Source: Prorocentrum cordatum
Lineage: Eukaryota > Sar > Dinophyceae > Prorocentrales > Prorocentraceae
Direction of reading: 5' to 3'
DNA: 64,000 nucleotides
Assembly: GCA_963575745.1 (NCBI GenBank)
Contig: CAUYUJ010018737.1
Location: 7,501-71,500, forward strand
How positions within the stretch are numbered: position 1 is the first letter of the stretch; each line of letters starts with the position of its first letter. Shown piece by piece: positions 10,586-19,469 of this stretch. A model generated the notes under the pieces. That model did not search any database and was not told the origin of the DNA. It was given only the letters and a program-made list of their open reading frames with translations. Position numbers and translations under genes: made by a program.

Positions 10586-10590
10586 TGCCT

Positions 10591-10692
10591 CGAGTATGAG
10601 AAATCAGAATATGCCTCCAGTCCTGCGGGAACTGCCGTGTCAAACGAAATATCTCATCAAACGTTCGAGCTACACTGCGCAAAGTCGCCCAT
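10591..10692 (-). mobile_element. LINE C fragment, duplicated fingers segment
   Basis: AATCAGAATATGCCTCCAGT to CCCATGGCAA repeats, with a few changes, the piece at 10491-10587 (RT fingers of LINE C). A second, separate fragment lying head-to-tail with the main copy and ending against a hairpin element. Confidence 0.75.
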
Positions 10693-10703
10693 GGCAACTG
10701 GCG

Positions 10704-10736
10704 CCGGCGGTGAACCGTCAACCTGGACACCACCGG
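10704..10736 (+). repeat. Hairpin element (intact, one stem mismatch)
   Basis: CCGGCGGTGAACC, GTCAACCTGG, then ACACCACCGG. Preceded by CTGGCG and followed by GTACCTGTTAGAGCTCC. Confidence 0.8.
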
Positions 10737-10884
10737 GTACCTGTTAGAGCTCCCGCACTCCAAAAGAGCTATCAGTGCAAGCAGAGAGCTTCTGAGAACA
10801 TGTACTTCGAGTCTCGAAGATTGTATTTTCCCCACATCCAAAGTGGGGTTCTTGTTTTCTCTGGACACCCCGCGCAGGAACAGG

Positions 10885-11024
10885 AACACACACACACACA
10901 CTCACACTCACTAACACTCTCTCATCATCAACCTCATCAGCATCATCGATGATGCTCTCTCACATGCTTAGTCACTCACATACTCATCATCATCATCACT
11001 CGCACTCTCTCACACGCTCACGAA

Positions 11025-11067
<43 letters not shown>

Positions 11068-11190
11068 GGCATCGGCATCATCCTCATTCAAACATCATCA
11101 TCGCCACCACCACTCACAATCAATCATCATCCTCTTCACCACTCATCTTCACCACCACTCATCATCCTCATCCTCATCATCGTTGAGTAA
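10885..11190. repeat. CA and CAT microsatellites
   Basis: ACACAC at 10888-10905, CTCACACTCA repeats, and a (CAT)n run at about 11017-11068 with CATCATC relics to 11190. Histidine/serine-rich frames are artefacts. Confidence 0.85.
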
Positions 11191-11195
11191 ATTGT

Positions 11196-12056
11196 GAGGA
11201 AGTCTCAGGCGGGAGCCCCCTCCCTATGGGGCCCGCAGATCATGTTGGTAATCCGAGCGGGTCATCGGAACCCTGTAACTGTCGTCACTTTTGGGCTCCC
11301 AAGCCTGAAAATGGAGGAAGTCTCAGGCGGGAGCCTCGTCTGTGAGTGAATTGGGAGGAAGTCTCAGGCGGGAGCCCCCTCCCTATGGGGCCCGCAGATC
11401 ATGTTGGTAATCCGAGCGGGTCATCGGAACCCTGTAACTGTCGTCACTTTTGGGCTCCTCAAGCCTGAATATGGAGGAAGTCTCAGGCGGGAGCCTCGTC
11501 TGTGAGTGAATTCTGAGGAAGTCTCAGGCGGGAGCCCCCTCCCTATGGGGCCCGCAGATCATGTTGGTAATCCGAGCGGGTCATCGGAACCCTGTAACTG
11601 TCGTCACTTTTGGGCTCGTCAAGCCTGAATTTGGAGGAAGTCTCAGGCGGGAGCCTCGTCTTGAGTGAATTGTGAGGAAGTCTCAGGCGGGAGCCCCCTC
11701 CCTATGGGGCCCGCAGATCATGTTGGTAATCCGAGCGGGTCATCGGAACCCTGTAACTGTCGTCACTTTTGGGCTCCTCAAGCCTGAATATGGAGGAAGT
11801 CTCAGGCGGGAGCCTCGTCTGTGAGTGAACTGCGAGGAAGTCTCAGGCGGGAGCCCCCTCCCTATGGGGCCCGCAGATCATGTTGGTAATCCGAGCGGGT
11901 CATCCAAAACCTGTAACTGTCGTCAATTTTGGGTTCTCGCGCTGCCAGAACGCAGCTCCCAGGCCACATTTTGGACGCAACAAGGAAGTTTTTGGGCTCC
12001 TCAGGCCTGAATTTGGAGGAAGTCTCAGGCGGGAGCCTCGTCTCTGAGTGAATTGC
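11196..12056 (+). repeat. ~160-bp tandem satellite, five copies
   Basis: Units start at GAGGAAGTCTCAGGCGGGAG near 11196, 11355, 11515, 11674 and 11834 (period 159-160). Copies 1-4 are almost identical; the fifth diverges after about 11903 and carries an insertion. Each unit contains the opening phrase twice, followed once by CCCCCTCCCTATGGGGCCCG and once by CTCGTCTGTGAGTGAA. The high identity suggests recent amplification. Just upstream of the PIF1-like gene. Confidence 0.95.
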
Positions 12057-12118
12057 GAGGAGCCAACTGTAGGCCACTTCGTGTTCGTCGTGTTCCCAGA
12101 ACGCTATTCCCGGCACGC

Positions 12119-12265
12119 ATCCACTGGGACGCACCCCTGTGCGCTTCCTCTGGGTCGTGCCCCCGCACGTATCCACTGGGACGCACCCTTGTGCGCTTCC
12201 TCTGGGTCGTGCCCCTGGCACGTATCCACTGGCACGTGCCTGCGCGCACCTCAAGGCGACCACCG
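12119..12265 (+). repeat. ~52-bp tandem repeat, about 2.5 copies
   Basis: ATCCACTGGGACGCACCC, then TGTGCGCTTCCTCTGGGTCG, starting near 12119, 12171 and 12224. It underlies the first 40 or so codons of the helicase open frame, a reason to doubt the first ATG. Confidence 0.85.
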
Positions 12266-14580
12266 GTGGAGGCGCCGGCGAAGACGAGGGCGCCGAGGCG
12301 GGCGAGGGCGTAGAGCACCCGGGCGCGCCTCCAAAGGGGGTCCGAGAGCACTTGCACTACCAGCCGGTCCCGACGTGGGGCATCGACGGGGAGCAGGACA
12401 TGGCGGACGTGCTGAACTTCGCGCACCGCAAGCGTCTCACGAAGCTGGCCAAGGAGCTCCTGGCGCTCCCGTGCATGTCCGAGGCGGCCCGCGAGGACGT
12501 AGGCGCGCCCGCGCCAGCGGACGCCGCGACCGCTCCTGCGCCCGCGGCCGGGTTCCGACCGCTGGTGACTGCGGCGCGCGAGGAGAGACACTCCTGGGCG
12601 AAGCTGCAGGACGACCGCCTCCAGAGCACTGGCGACGAGGATGACGCGGGCGTCGACGACGGCGCGGCCGAGAGCGCCGGCGGCCTGGGCACCGACCCCT
12701 CTGCGGCAAGTTTCGACCGAAGCGTGTACTCCACGCCCAGCGCGTATATCGCCCAACTGGTCGCTAATTTGCCGGAGGACCAGAGACTCACGCAGGACCA
12801 GACGCTCTTCGTCGCCAAGTTCGCCAAGGCCTGCGACGAAGCCTGGGAGGACGACGTGCAGAAGAAGCCCTGGAGCGAGAGAAAGGTGACGCACTTGCTC
12901 CTGCTGGGCCAGGGCGGCTCAGGGAAGACGCACGTCGTGCAGAAGATCGTCTTCCCAGTGGTGGAATACGTGTGGCCCTCGCCGGCGCCGGACAGGGCCA
13001 GCATGATGGTCGTGGCTTTCTCGAACGCGCAGGCGAAGAACATCTCCACCGAGACTGTCAAAGCCAGAACGCTGCACAATGCCTGTGCCATGCGAGTTCA
13101 GAAGTACACCAACGCGAAGCTGCGGCCGGGGGGCATGCAGAAGAGGCTGAAGTGGTTGTGGGAGCACGTCCGCGTTCTTGCCATCGAGGAGATAAGCATG
13201 GTGGCAGCCGCGCTGTACAAAGCGCTGGACCTTCGCGCCTGCCACGGACGCAGTGACACGCACGACGTGCAGGAGTCGAACTACCAGCGGCCACACCACC
13301 ACTTCGGGCGCGTGCCCATCGTGTTGCACCTCGGCGATTTCCTGCAGCTGAAGCCCACCGGCAGCATTGGCCTCCTGACGGACGTGAACGAGCGCCTGGA
13401 CGACGACGAGTCGTACTGGTACGCGGACCCGCCGACGGTGGAGATCCAGCACGCCATCAAGGTCTTCTCTCAGATCCCCTGCGTCTTCGAGCTGAAGGCC
13501 ACGAAGCGCTTCGAGCCCGGGGACCCTCTGATCACGTTCCTGGGCTGCATGCGCGAGGGCAAGCCCTTCCCACCTGAGGTCTGGTCCGCCTGGGAGAAGA
13601 CGTTGGCCACGGACAACCAGGGCGTCCTGGACCCTCGGCACCAGCACGAGAACTTTCGGCTCGGCTACGGCATGGGCATATACTGGGAGACGCTGGCGAG
13701 GTGGATCAACACGCGCGCTCGTCGCGACGCTCGGCGTCTGGGCGTGCCCCTTGTTTTCCTGCAGGCCGTTGACGAGTGCGGCACGATTCAGGGCGAGCCC
13801 GACGCGGGTCGGCGCCTCCTGAACGTCCCGAACATGCACAAGACGGGGGACATCCACGGCGTTTTGCCGGCCCACGTCGGCATGGAGGTGCGGTTCACGG
13901 CAGCGCAGGAGGAGCTGAAGAAGAAGTTGGGGCTCGTGCAGGAGCAGCGGGCCACCATCGTGTCCTTCGAGTTCCACCACGAGGACGAGCAGCGCTACGA
14001 GGAGTGCTCGGCAGGCCAGCTCTTTCGCCCCCGCTTCCTACCGCAGGGAATCTGGCTGCAGGTGCACGGCTTCAAGGAGTCTCCGATCTACCAGGAGGTC
14101 GCCGAGGTGCTGCGACAGGGCGCCGAAGGCGCCGACGACGACGGCCAGGCCGAGGCGCGGGCGCGGAGCTTGCTGATGTTCAGGCCCAGCGAAAGGGAGT
14201 TCACATGGCAGAGCTCGGGGGCGCACAGCGTGCGCCGCTCGGGGTTCACCCTGACGCACGCGTCCTACCTGACCTCCACGCTGTCGCAGGGCCAGACGCT
14301 GCGCAAGGGCGTCACCATCGACTGCGCGAGAGACGAGGACGCTGGCCGCACGGGCATGTCGGACGAGCAGTGGTGGCTGCACCTCTACGTCATGTTCTCC
14401 CGCGCCACGTGCATGCGGAACATGCTGATCCTGCGGCCGCCGCCGCGAGAGTTCCTGGAGTGCGGGCCGCCGGCGCCCCTGCGGAAGGCGCTCCTGGAGT
14501 TCGACAAGAGAGCGGTTTTGTCCAGGGCGGAGGCGAAGCAGCTCGCGGCAGAGCTGGGCTTCGTGCTGCCTTCCGCCTGA
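12139..14580 (+). CDS. PIF1-like superfamily 1 DNA helicase
   Basis: An uninterrupted 813-codon frame with the motifs of a PIF1/RecD-type ATP-dependent 5'-3' DNA helicase: Walker A GQGGSGKT (residues 257-264), Walker B IEEIS (349-353), motif III LGDFLQLKP (398-406), a SQGQT motif V (716-720), and MFSRAT motif VI (752-757). The usual DE of Walker B is EE. The first 40 residues come from a 52-bp tandem repeat, so a start at 12400 (MADVLNFAH...) or a spliced upstream exon is more likely than 12139. No introns are evident. Such helicases serve genome maintenance or are parts of Helitron-like elements; no Rep domain or Helitron end is visible. The first half of the sequence is Ala/Asp-rich and less conserved-looking. 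Intact, so possibly expressed. Confidence 0.88.
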   Translation: MRFLWVVPPHVSTGTHPCALPLGRAPGTYPLARACAHLKATTGGGAGEDEGAEAGEGVEHPGAPPKGVREHLHYQPVPTWGIDGEQDMADVLNFAHRKRLTKLAKELLALPCMSEAAREDVGAPAPADAATAPAPAAGFRPLVTAAREERHSWAKLQDDRLQSTGDEDDAGVDDGAAESAGGLGTDPSAASFDRSVYSTPSAYIAQLVANLPEDQRLTQDQTLFVAKFAKACDEAWEDDVQKKPWSERKVTHLLLLGQGGSGKTHVVQKIVFPVVEYVWPSPAPDRASMMVVAFSNAQAKNISTETVKARTLHNACAMRVQKYTNAKLRPGGMQKRLKWLWEHVRVLAIEEISMVAAALYKALDLRACHGRSDTHDVQESNYQRPHHHFGRVPIVLHLGDFLQLKPTGSIGLLTDVNERLDDDESYWYADPPTVEIQHAIKVFSQIPCVFELKATKRFEPGDPLITFLGCMREGKPFPPEVWSAWEKTLATDNQGVLDPRHQHENFRLGYGMGIYWETLARWINTRARRDARRLGVPLVFLQAVDECGTIQGEPDAGRRLLNVPNMHKTGDIHGVLPAHVGMEVRFTAAQEELKKKLGLVQEQRATIVSFEFHHEDEQRYEECSAGQLFRPRFLPQGIWLQVHGFKESPIYQEVAEVLRQGAEGADDDGQAEARARSLLMFRPSEREFTWQSSGAHSVRRSGFTLTHASYLTSTLSQGQTLRKGVTIDCARDEDAGRTGMSDEQWWLHLYVMFSRATCMRNMLILRPPPREFLECGPPAPLRKALLEFDKRAVLSRAEAKQLAAELGFVLPSA

Positions 14581-14599
14581 GCGCGGCTGCGCCTCGCTC

Positions 14600-14695
14600 G
14601 AGTCCCGCGGGGTTGTCCCAACGGCTTGGTCTCGCGCGCCAACGGCTCGCGGGGTTGTCCCGACAGCCTGGCCCGCGGGGTTGCCCCAGCGGCTG
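14600..14695. repeat. CGCGGGGTTG short repeat
   Basis: CCCGCGGGGTTGTCCCAACG and variants at about 14606, 14650 and 14677, three imperfect copies just after the helicase stop. Confidence 0.7.
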
Positions 14696-14699
14696 CGCG

Positions 14700-15169
14700 A
14701 CGTGACCAGTAGAGAACGCGCCTGTGCTGGCCGTGGCGGCGACGGCGCCGAGGAACATCGACATGCGCGCTCATGCAACAGGAAGGGGGGGAGGTGGCGG
14801 GGCGCGGAACAAACAGGGGAGCGAGGATGGGAACAACGTAAGGAGTGGAAGGGGGGCCCGCGCCAAGGCGAGAGGAAATATACGCAGAAGAGACAGCCAG
14901 GACGCCTCACCAACCACGAGGACGACGGTGATGGCTTTTTCCAGATTCGCCCAGAGGATTCTCATTTGGGGTTCTTCCGTCGGAGCAATTTGGGTGTCAA
15001 CATGAAGTCGGTTGCTCTACGTCTTTTGATCGTAAAATTGCATCTACAGAGCTCATATTGAGACGCAGAGCTTCTCATAGCATGCGGCTTGTAGGAAAAA
15101 ATTGCTTCGCCAAAATGAATTGTCCTATATCTTTCAAAACTTATGAAAACCGAGCCCACGTCACTGGCG
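14700..15169. other. No gene; dispersed repeat pieces
   Basis: No coding frame. The part at 14995-15130 (GTCAACATGAAGTCGGTTGC, CTCATATTGAGACGCAGAG, CAAAATGAATTGTC) has related stretches near 32590-32700 (opposite strand) and 39165-39300, so it belongs to the repeat that surrounds hairpin elements. Confidence 0.5.
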
Positions 15170-15192
15170 CCGGCGGTGAACCGTCAACCTGG
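15170..15192 (+). repeat. Hairpin element, left half at the LINE B 3' junction
   Basis: CCGGCGGTGAACCGTCAACC, then TGG, followed by the LINE B tail. The same break point as for families A and C. Confidence 0.8.
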
Positions 15193-18029
15193 TCTGCGGT
15201 GTCTGCGTTGGCCGGTTCGAGCTCCCAAGGGAGCAGGCCAGGACACAGAGGATACTAACAGCGAAGCTGTACAGAGGCAGCGAAGCTGGAAGATAAAAGC
15301 GGCAAGATTATGCAGCGAAGCTGTATAAGACGTGCGCTATCTAAAAATGTGCGCGCACAAATCCACAACTCCCGACAAAAGACTCTCAGATGCAGCGAGC
15401 TCCGCCTGGGTGACAGTACAATGGAAGGGGAGCATAAAGGCACGCTTGGCGACTCCGAGCTGCCAACGCTTGGGGGGAAGGCCAGGGGGGAAAGAAGCAG
15501 GAGGCAAATTAGTAGAGATAAAAATGTCAACCACCCAACCGCATGATGTGCCTAACTCACATCTGCCACCATCAAAAGAGCCTCTCACCACGTGTACACT
15601 ATATTGACCCGAACGAATAGAAGAAAGTGTATAGAGATCCCACCGCACATCTGATGTAGTCTGCCCTTCTCTGGCCAAATGTGTCTCGTGGTCCGCCTCA
15701 GCGTTCCCTTCCCGATAGACCCATTTCCAGATATCACGGCCTGCCTCAGGACTGTAGACCTGGAACTGCTTACACACGGAATACAGGGTATCTTGCATGG
15801 CGGCTATTGTTTGGCTGTATATTTCATTCAAGCATCTGCTTTTGCCCGTCAACCAACGAGTTATACACTGGCTATCCCCCCTCATTTCTAAGGCCAAAGA
15901 TCCAGGGTTAATCCTCCAGTTCGTTTCATCATGATACAGCGTAGCACTCCTTTTGGCGGCACGGTCACTTTCACGTTGTAGTTGAGCCTCCGTTTTGTTC
16001 TCCTCCTCCTCCTTCCAGTGGGTGCCTGAAGTAGCATCTTTTATCAAGCAGAATTCCAATACCATGGGTAAACTTAGCTGTTGTAGCGTGTCCACTAAGA
16101 AGGTCTTCCAACCTAACTCCGTCCAACACATACTCTGATCCCAGTGGGGCCCCTGAGAGACCTCGAACACAGTGAACCAGGGCTGGAGACTCTGCATAAC
16201 TCGATGCGGTCGCCGGCGCGAAAGAGCACGGCCGCGGACACCAGCAGCACGTACCATGATGTCACGATGCGCGGTGTACTCCCCAGACGCATGCAGCATA
16301 CACAGAGCACTCTGCACGGATGGGGTGGCCCACTTGTGCGTCAAAATCTGGCGTGCTCGCTTACGAGGTGGCTCCGAAACAGGCTGCGACGAAGTCTGGG
16401 ACGGATCCTCCCGACGCTGGCGAACGTTACGATACATATCGGAGATCAGCTTCCGACGATTATGCCCAGGAGCAGGGGTAGGAGGAACAGCCGAATCACA
16501 TAGTACATGAGGCAACGCAGGTTCACGAGATAAGATCCCCTGGCTGAGATCATCACGATCGGGCTGAGCAAGATTACCAAAAGCCGTGCAAACAACATGC
16601 TTCGCAAACAACCACTGCCGATACAAGGTGAGCTGCACAAGTGAAGGACGAGAGGAATTGAGCATCAACATGCGTGCTTGCCTGATCCGAGAACTCCAGT
16701 AGTCTCCCCACGTCTCGGTCATCCTTTCACGTCGGCGACACATCGCCGAAAGAAACTTCCCCTCCTCCTGGTGAATCACCGTCAGACTGTTCGCATCACA
16801 TGTGGTACCCTCGATACCGTAAAGGAAACAGGAGCGAACCCGAGCATCGTATCGTGCAAGCTTTCGGCTCATGCGGATGACAGCACTCGTATAGAAGTCT
16901 GCATCATTCCAAAAACGCTGTCGTGCCTTCTTCAGACGATGAAAAATATCGGCATGATCTGAGAACTCAATATCCAACAATGTGCCCAACACCATCGTCT
17001 GAGTAACCTGCGGAATAGTATACGAAATAGGCTCAGAGAAGTGTATGTGCTCCTGTGGCCTGGCGGCCTCACCCTTGGGATTGCAAGACCTCTCATCATC
17101 GCCTAAAGACACAGAGATGTGAAGTGCACTGGGAGGTCCAGAACAACCACAAGCGAGGTATTCTAAGGGGCTCTCCTTCCACCTGAAGCCGTGTCGGTGA
17201 ATTGCGACGGTCAGGTCAGTGAGCATGGCCAACATATCAGCCCGACAGGATGCCACCAAGATAACATTGTCAGCCCAGAGCCAGCGATTGACCAGCAGCT
17301 CGGATGCCTCAGGAGAAAGCTGCACCCCATAGCCCCGATCACGCCACCGTGTAACAATGGGCGCCAATATACAAAAAGACTTCGCCACCCATAGTGCTGG
17401 GGCCTCCGTGGAGCCCGTGCGAATACAGGTGTCCCAACTGATGCCCTCAACGGTACACTGCTGGAAAAGAGCTCTGCAACATTGTGTGCGTATCCCTCAA
17501 AGATAGCATATACCAGAGAGGGATCCGCATTCAATTCAAGCAGGGACTCGACAGCTGACCGAACCGTGAGAGAATCAAAAGCTTGCTTGATGTCACAATT
17601 GACGATATGGCAATCCTCCTCCTTCCAAAAAACAGCATGCCGTGCAAGATGCTTCAAAGGTGCGGTAACCTCATAACACTTATGGCCCACAACAAAACCA
17701 TACAGTTGACAACCCCTCGGCGCAACCGTCTTGATGTGAGATTCAAGCAGAATAGTGAGACAACAACTGAACCATTTACCGAAGACCGACAGCATAGCCA
17801 GAGCACGAGTCTCATCGAAGCTACGCGCCCTCGGTCCTTTCAACATGCACGCGGTGAAACAATCTGCCTCTCATACAACCTCTGGAAACAGACAAGGACG
17901 TGGCGAAGAGCTTCCCACGGCAAGGCCTTGAGCACAGAAGCTGAGATGCCATCCAGACCTGTGGCCTTTCCGTCCCTCAAGCGTGCTCGAGCTCGCAGGA
18001 GAAGACCCATATCGATCGGACACGCCCCA
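15193..18029 (-). mobile_element. LINE family B, 5'-truncated
   Basis: Non-LTR retrotransposon on the minus strand, starting inside the RT fingers at about 18029 and ending with a structured 3' tail at 15193-15336. The tail contains GGTTCGAGCTCCC, a CTCCCAAGGGAG hairpin and repeats of CAGCGAAGCTG. No A-rich end is seen. The 5' end abuts the tail of another LINE B (18030-18200). Confidence 0.85.
15337..18028 (-). pseudogene. LINE B RT plus permuted RNase H, one frameshift
   Basis: Reads from about 18028: RDGKATGLDGISASVLKALP and FQRLY (fingers), FDETRALAMLSVFGKWF, HIVNCDIKQAFDSL (motif A), a frameshift between about 17490 and 17450, TCIRTGSTEAPALW (motif B), RWLWADNVILVASC (motif C with WADN), thumb and connection, then a long linker and the RNase H-like region: MRGDSQCITRWLTG (Asp codon 15876-15874), WVYREGNAEADHETHLAR (Asp 15693-15691), GSFDGGRCELGTSCGW (Asp 15573-15571), and QAELAASESLL (Glu 15402-15400). 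The motif order is D70-D134-D10-E48 of RNase HI, i.e. permuted. From the frameshift to the stop, about 680 codons stay open without a break, so this copy is young. It lacks an endonuclease because of 5' truncation. Confidence 0.85.
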
Positions 18030-18205
18030 ACCTGGTCTGCGGAGTCTGCGTAGGCCGATTCGAGCTCCCATGGGAGCAGGCCAGGACACAGAGAAACCTA
18101 ATCAGCGGAGCTGTACAGATATACACAGCGAAGCTGAAAAAGAAAATACAAGTGCACAAACAGCGAAGCTGTACAGGAATGCACAAGTATACAATACACG
18201 ATAAT
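18030..18205 (-). mobile_element. LINE B 3' tail, second copy
   Basis: AACCTGGTCTGCGGAGTCTG to the CAGCGAAGCTG repeats matches the tail at 15190-15330. It sits exactly at the 5' end of the longer LINE B, as expected for head-to-tail insertion. No coding part follows. Confidence 0.75.
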
Positions 18206-18238
18206 GCAACTCACAGCTTGTGGGATAGAAAGCAATGC

Positions 18239-18446
18239 GAGACCATGCAGTAACCACATATAGCGATTACCGTCTCAGCACCACTGAAAATAAAAGCAGT
18301 GAGAGACCATGCAGTAACCACTGGTTTATACAGCGATTACCGTCTCAACACCACTAAGACAAACACAAAACTAACAACTAAAATGACGAGTACACTTCAA
18401 AGCAATGCGAGACCATGCAGTAACCACATATAGCGATTACCGTCTC
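18239..18446. repeat. GAGAC...GTCTC hairpin repeat, three copies
   Basis: Each copy reads GAGACCATGCAGTAACC, a short loop, then AGCGATTACCGTCTC, with paired ends GAGAC/GTCTC and GTAA/TTAC. Cores: 18239-18276, 18303-18346 and 18409-18446. A fourth core lies at 18866-18903. Non-coding; probably part of retroelement 3' regions. Confidence 0.8.
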
Positions 18447-18484
18447 AGCACCACTGAAAGACCATGCACGTGAAACACAACAAC

Positions 18485-18645
18485 GAATTTGCGGTCGACT
18501 GCGCGGGCCGTCTGGCCCAGTCGCTAGCAGGAAAACGGGCGGCATACAGAGTCAGGCAAGAAGCCCGCCACTTTTTGAGCGGGAGTGGGCAAATGCAAAA
18601 CTCTTATTCCAAACAAAGTGAAGATCACGCGGAGCTCTTACCGGG
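18485..18645 (-). mobile_element. LINE C-like 3' tail fragment
   Basis: GCGGTCGACTGCGCGGGCC resembles the 3' end of LINE C near 7797. The rest (AACGGGCGGCATACAGAGTC to CGCGGAGCTCTTA) recurs at 19116-19240. No coding part. Confidence 0.65.
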
Positions 18646-18865
18646 TCACAACCTGGTCTTTGCGTCTTTTGCGAAGGCCGGTTCGAGCCCCCATGGGAGC
18701 AGGCCTAAACGCAAAGAACCTAAACAGCGAAGCTGTACAGGAAGACAGCGAAGCTGCAAAGATTAAAACAGAGGTGCATCAAACAGCGAAGCTGTACAGA
18801 TATGCACAAGACTGCCAATACACGGGAAGACAAATAAAAATAGAAAGAGGGAAGCAAAGCAGTGC
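18646..18865 (-). mobile_element. LINE B 3' tail, third copy
   Basis: AACCTGGTCTTTGCGTC, GGCCGGTTCGAGCCCCC, then CAGCGAAGCTGTACAG repeats (near 18723, 18743, 18785). The pair CTTTGCGT/ACGCAAAG closes a hairpin around the GGTTCGAG part. Confidence 0.75.
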
Positions 18866-18903
18866 GAGACCATGCAGTAACCACATATAGCGATTACCGT
18901 CTC
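18866..18903. repeat. GAGAC...GTCTC hairpin repeat, fourth copy
   Basis: Same 38-base hairpin as at 18239, following the third LINE B tail just as the first copies follow the second tail. Confidence 0.8.
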
Positions 18904-19079
18904 AGCACCACTGAAAATAAAAGCAGTGTAGTGTCGACTAGATCAAAGGCCTACTTTGAGGCACCACGTGACAAATCACGGAAAGTCACGTTCAAAGGTC
19001 AATGAGCACTGAGAACACCACTGAGAGGCACAAGAGGTTAAAGGTCAGAATGCAGATAAGAAATGCGAATTGAATTATG

Positions 19080-19465
19080 CACACACAACAGACAAAGTGA
19101 ATTACAGGCATACACACAACAGGAAAACGGGCGGCATACCAGAGTCAGGCAAGACACCCACCACTCTTTGAGCGGGAGTGGGCAAATGCAAAACTCTTAT
19201 TCCGAACAAAGTGAAGAACACGCGGAGCTCTTATACCAACATGCGCGCATGCCCGACACACACACAGCATGGCAAGAGTCAACGCAAACACAAAGTCCGA
19301 AGTATTTCGTAACAACCCGCGGTAAGACAAGAGCACAAGCAGACAATGCAACAAGTGCAAAGCAAGCGGCCTGGAAGTACAAGGTAACAAATGCAGCGAG
19401 TACAATCAAAGCATAAGTTGAGCTCAGGAAACGAATACCATCAAATTCACAAATGAGCGAGAGTA
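19080..19465 (-). mobile_element. LINE C-like 3' region fragment
   Basis: The stretch 19116-19240 repeats 18524-18650. The part 19250-19340 (ACACACACAGCATGGCA, AACCCGCGGTAAGACAAGA) resembles LINE C at 7945-8045. It lies directly 3' (on the minus strand) of the unrecognised gene ending at 19470. Confidence 0.55.
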
Positions 19466-19469
19466 GCAT

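Larger units (their letters stand above)
7786..10590 (-). mobile_element. LINE family C, 5'-truncated and degenerate
   Basis: A non-LTR retrotransposon read on the minus strand. From its 5' side: part of the RT fingers (10585), palm motif A KADIKQAFDH (about 10190), motif B region SWDVCIRTGGPEGP, motif C FVWADN (about 9720), then a C-terminal RNase H-like region to about 8000 and a 3' tail with a CA microsatellite (about 7945-7960) ending in poly-A at 7786. No endonuclease remains. It has at least two frameshifts and one probable intron (9924-10090). The 3' end sits in the loop of a hairpin element, like families A and B. Confidence 0.85.

Noticed and set aside
11196-12056. CRISPR-like regular array
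   Set aside because: The 160-bp units are wholly repeated with no unique spacers, no cas genes, and the DNA is eukaryotic.
12919-13980. 353-codon minus frame opposite the helicase
   Set aside because: Mirror frame of the PIF1-like gene; the plus frame carries all helicase motifs.
18660-18715. tRNA gene suggested by GGTTCGAGCCCCC (B-box-like)
   Set aside because: No acceptor stem, A box or anticodon arm can be fitted. It is part of the LINE B tail and recurs with changes at 15200 and 18045.
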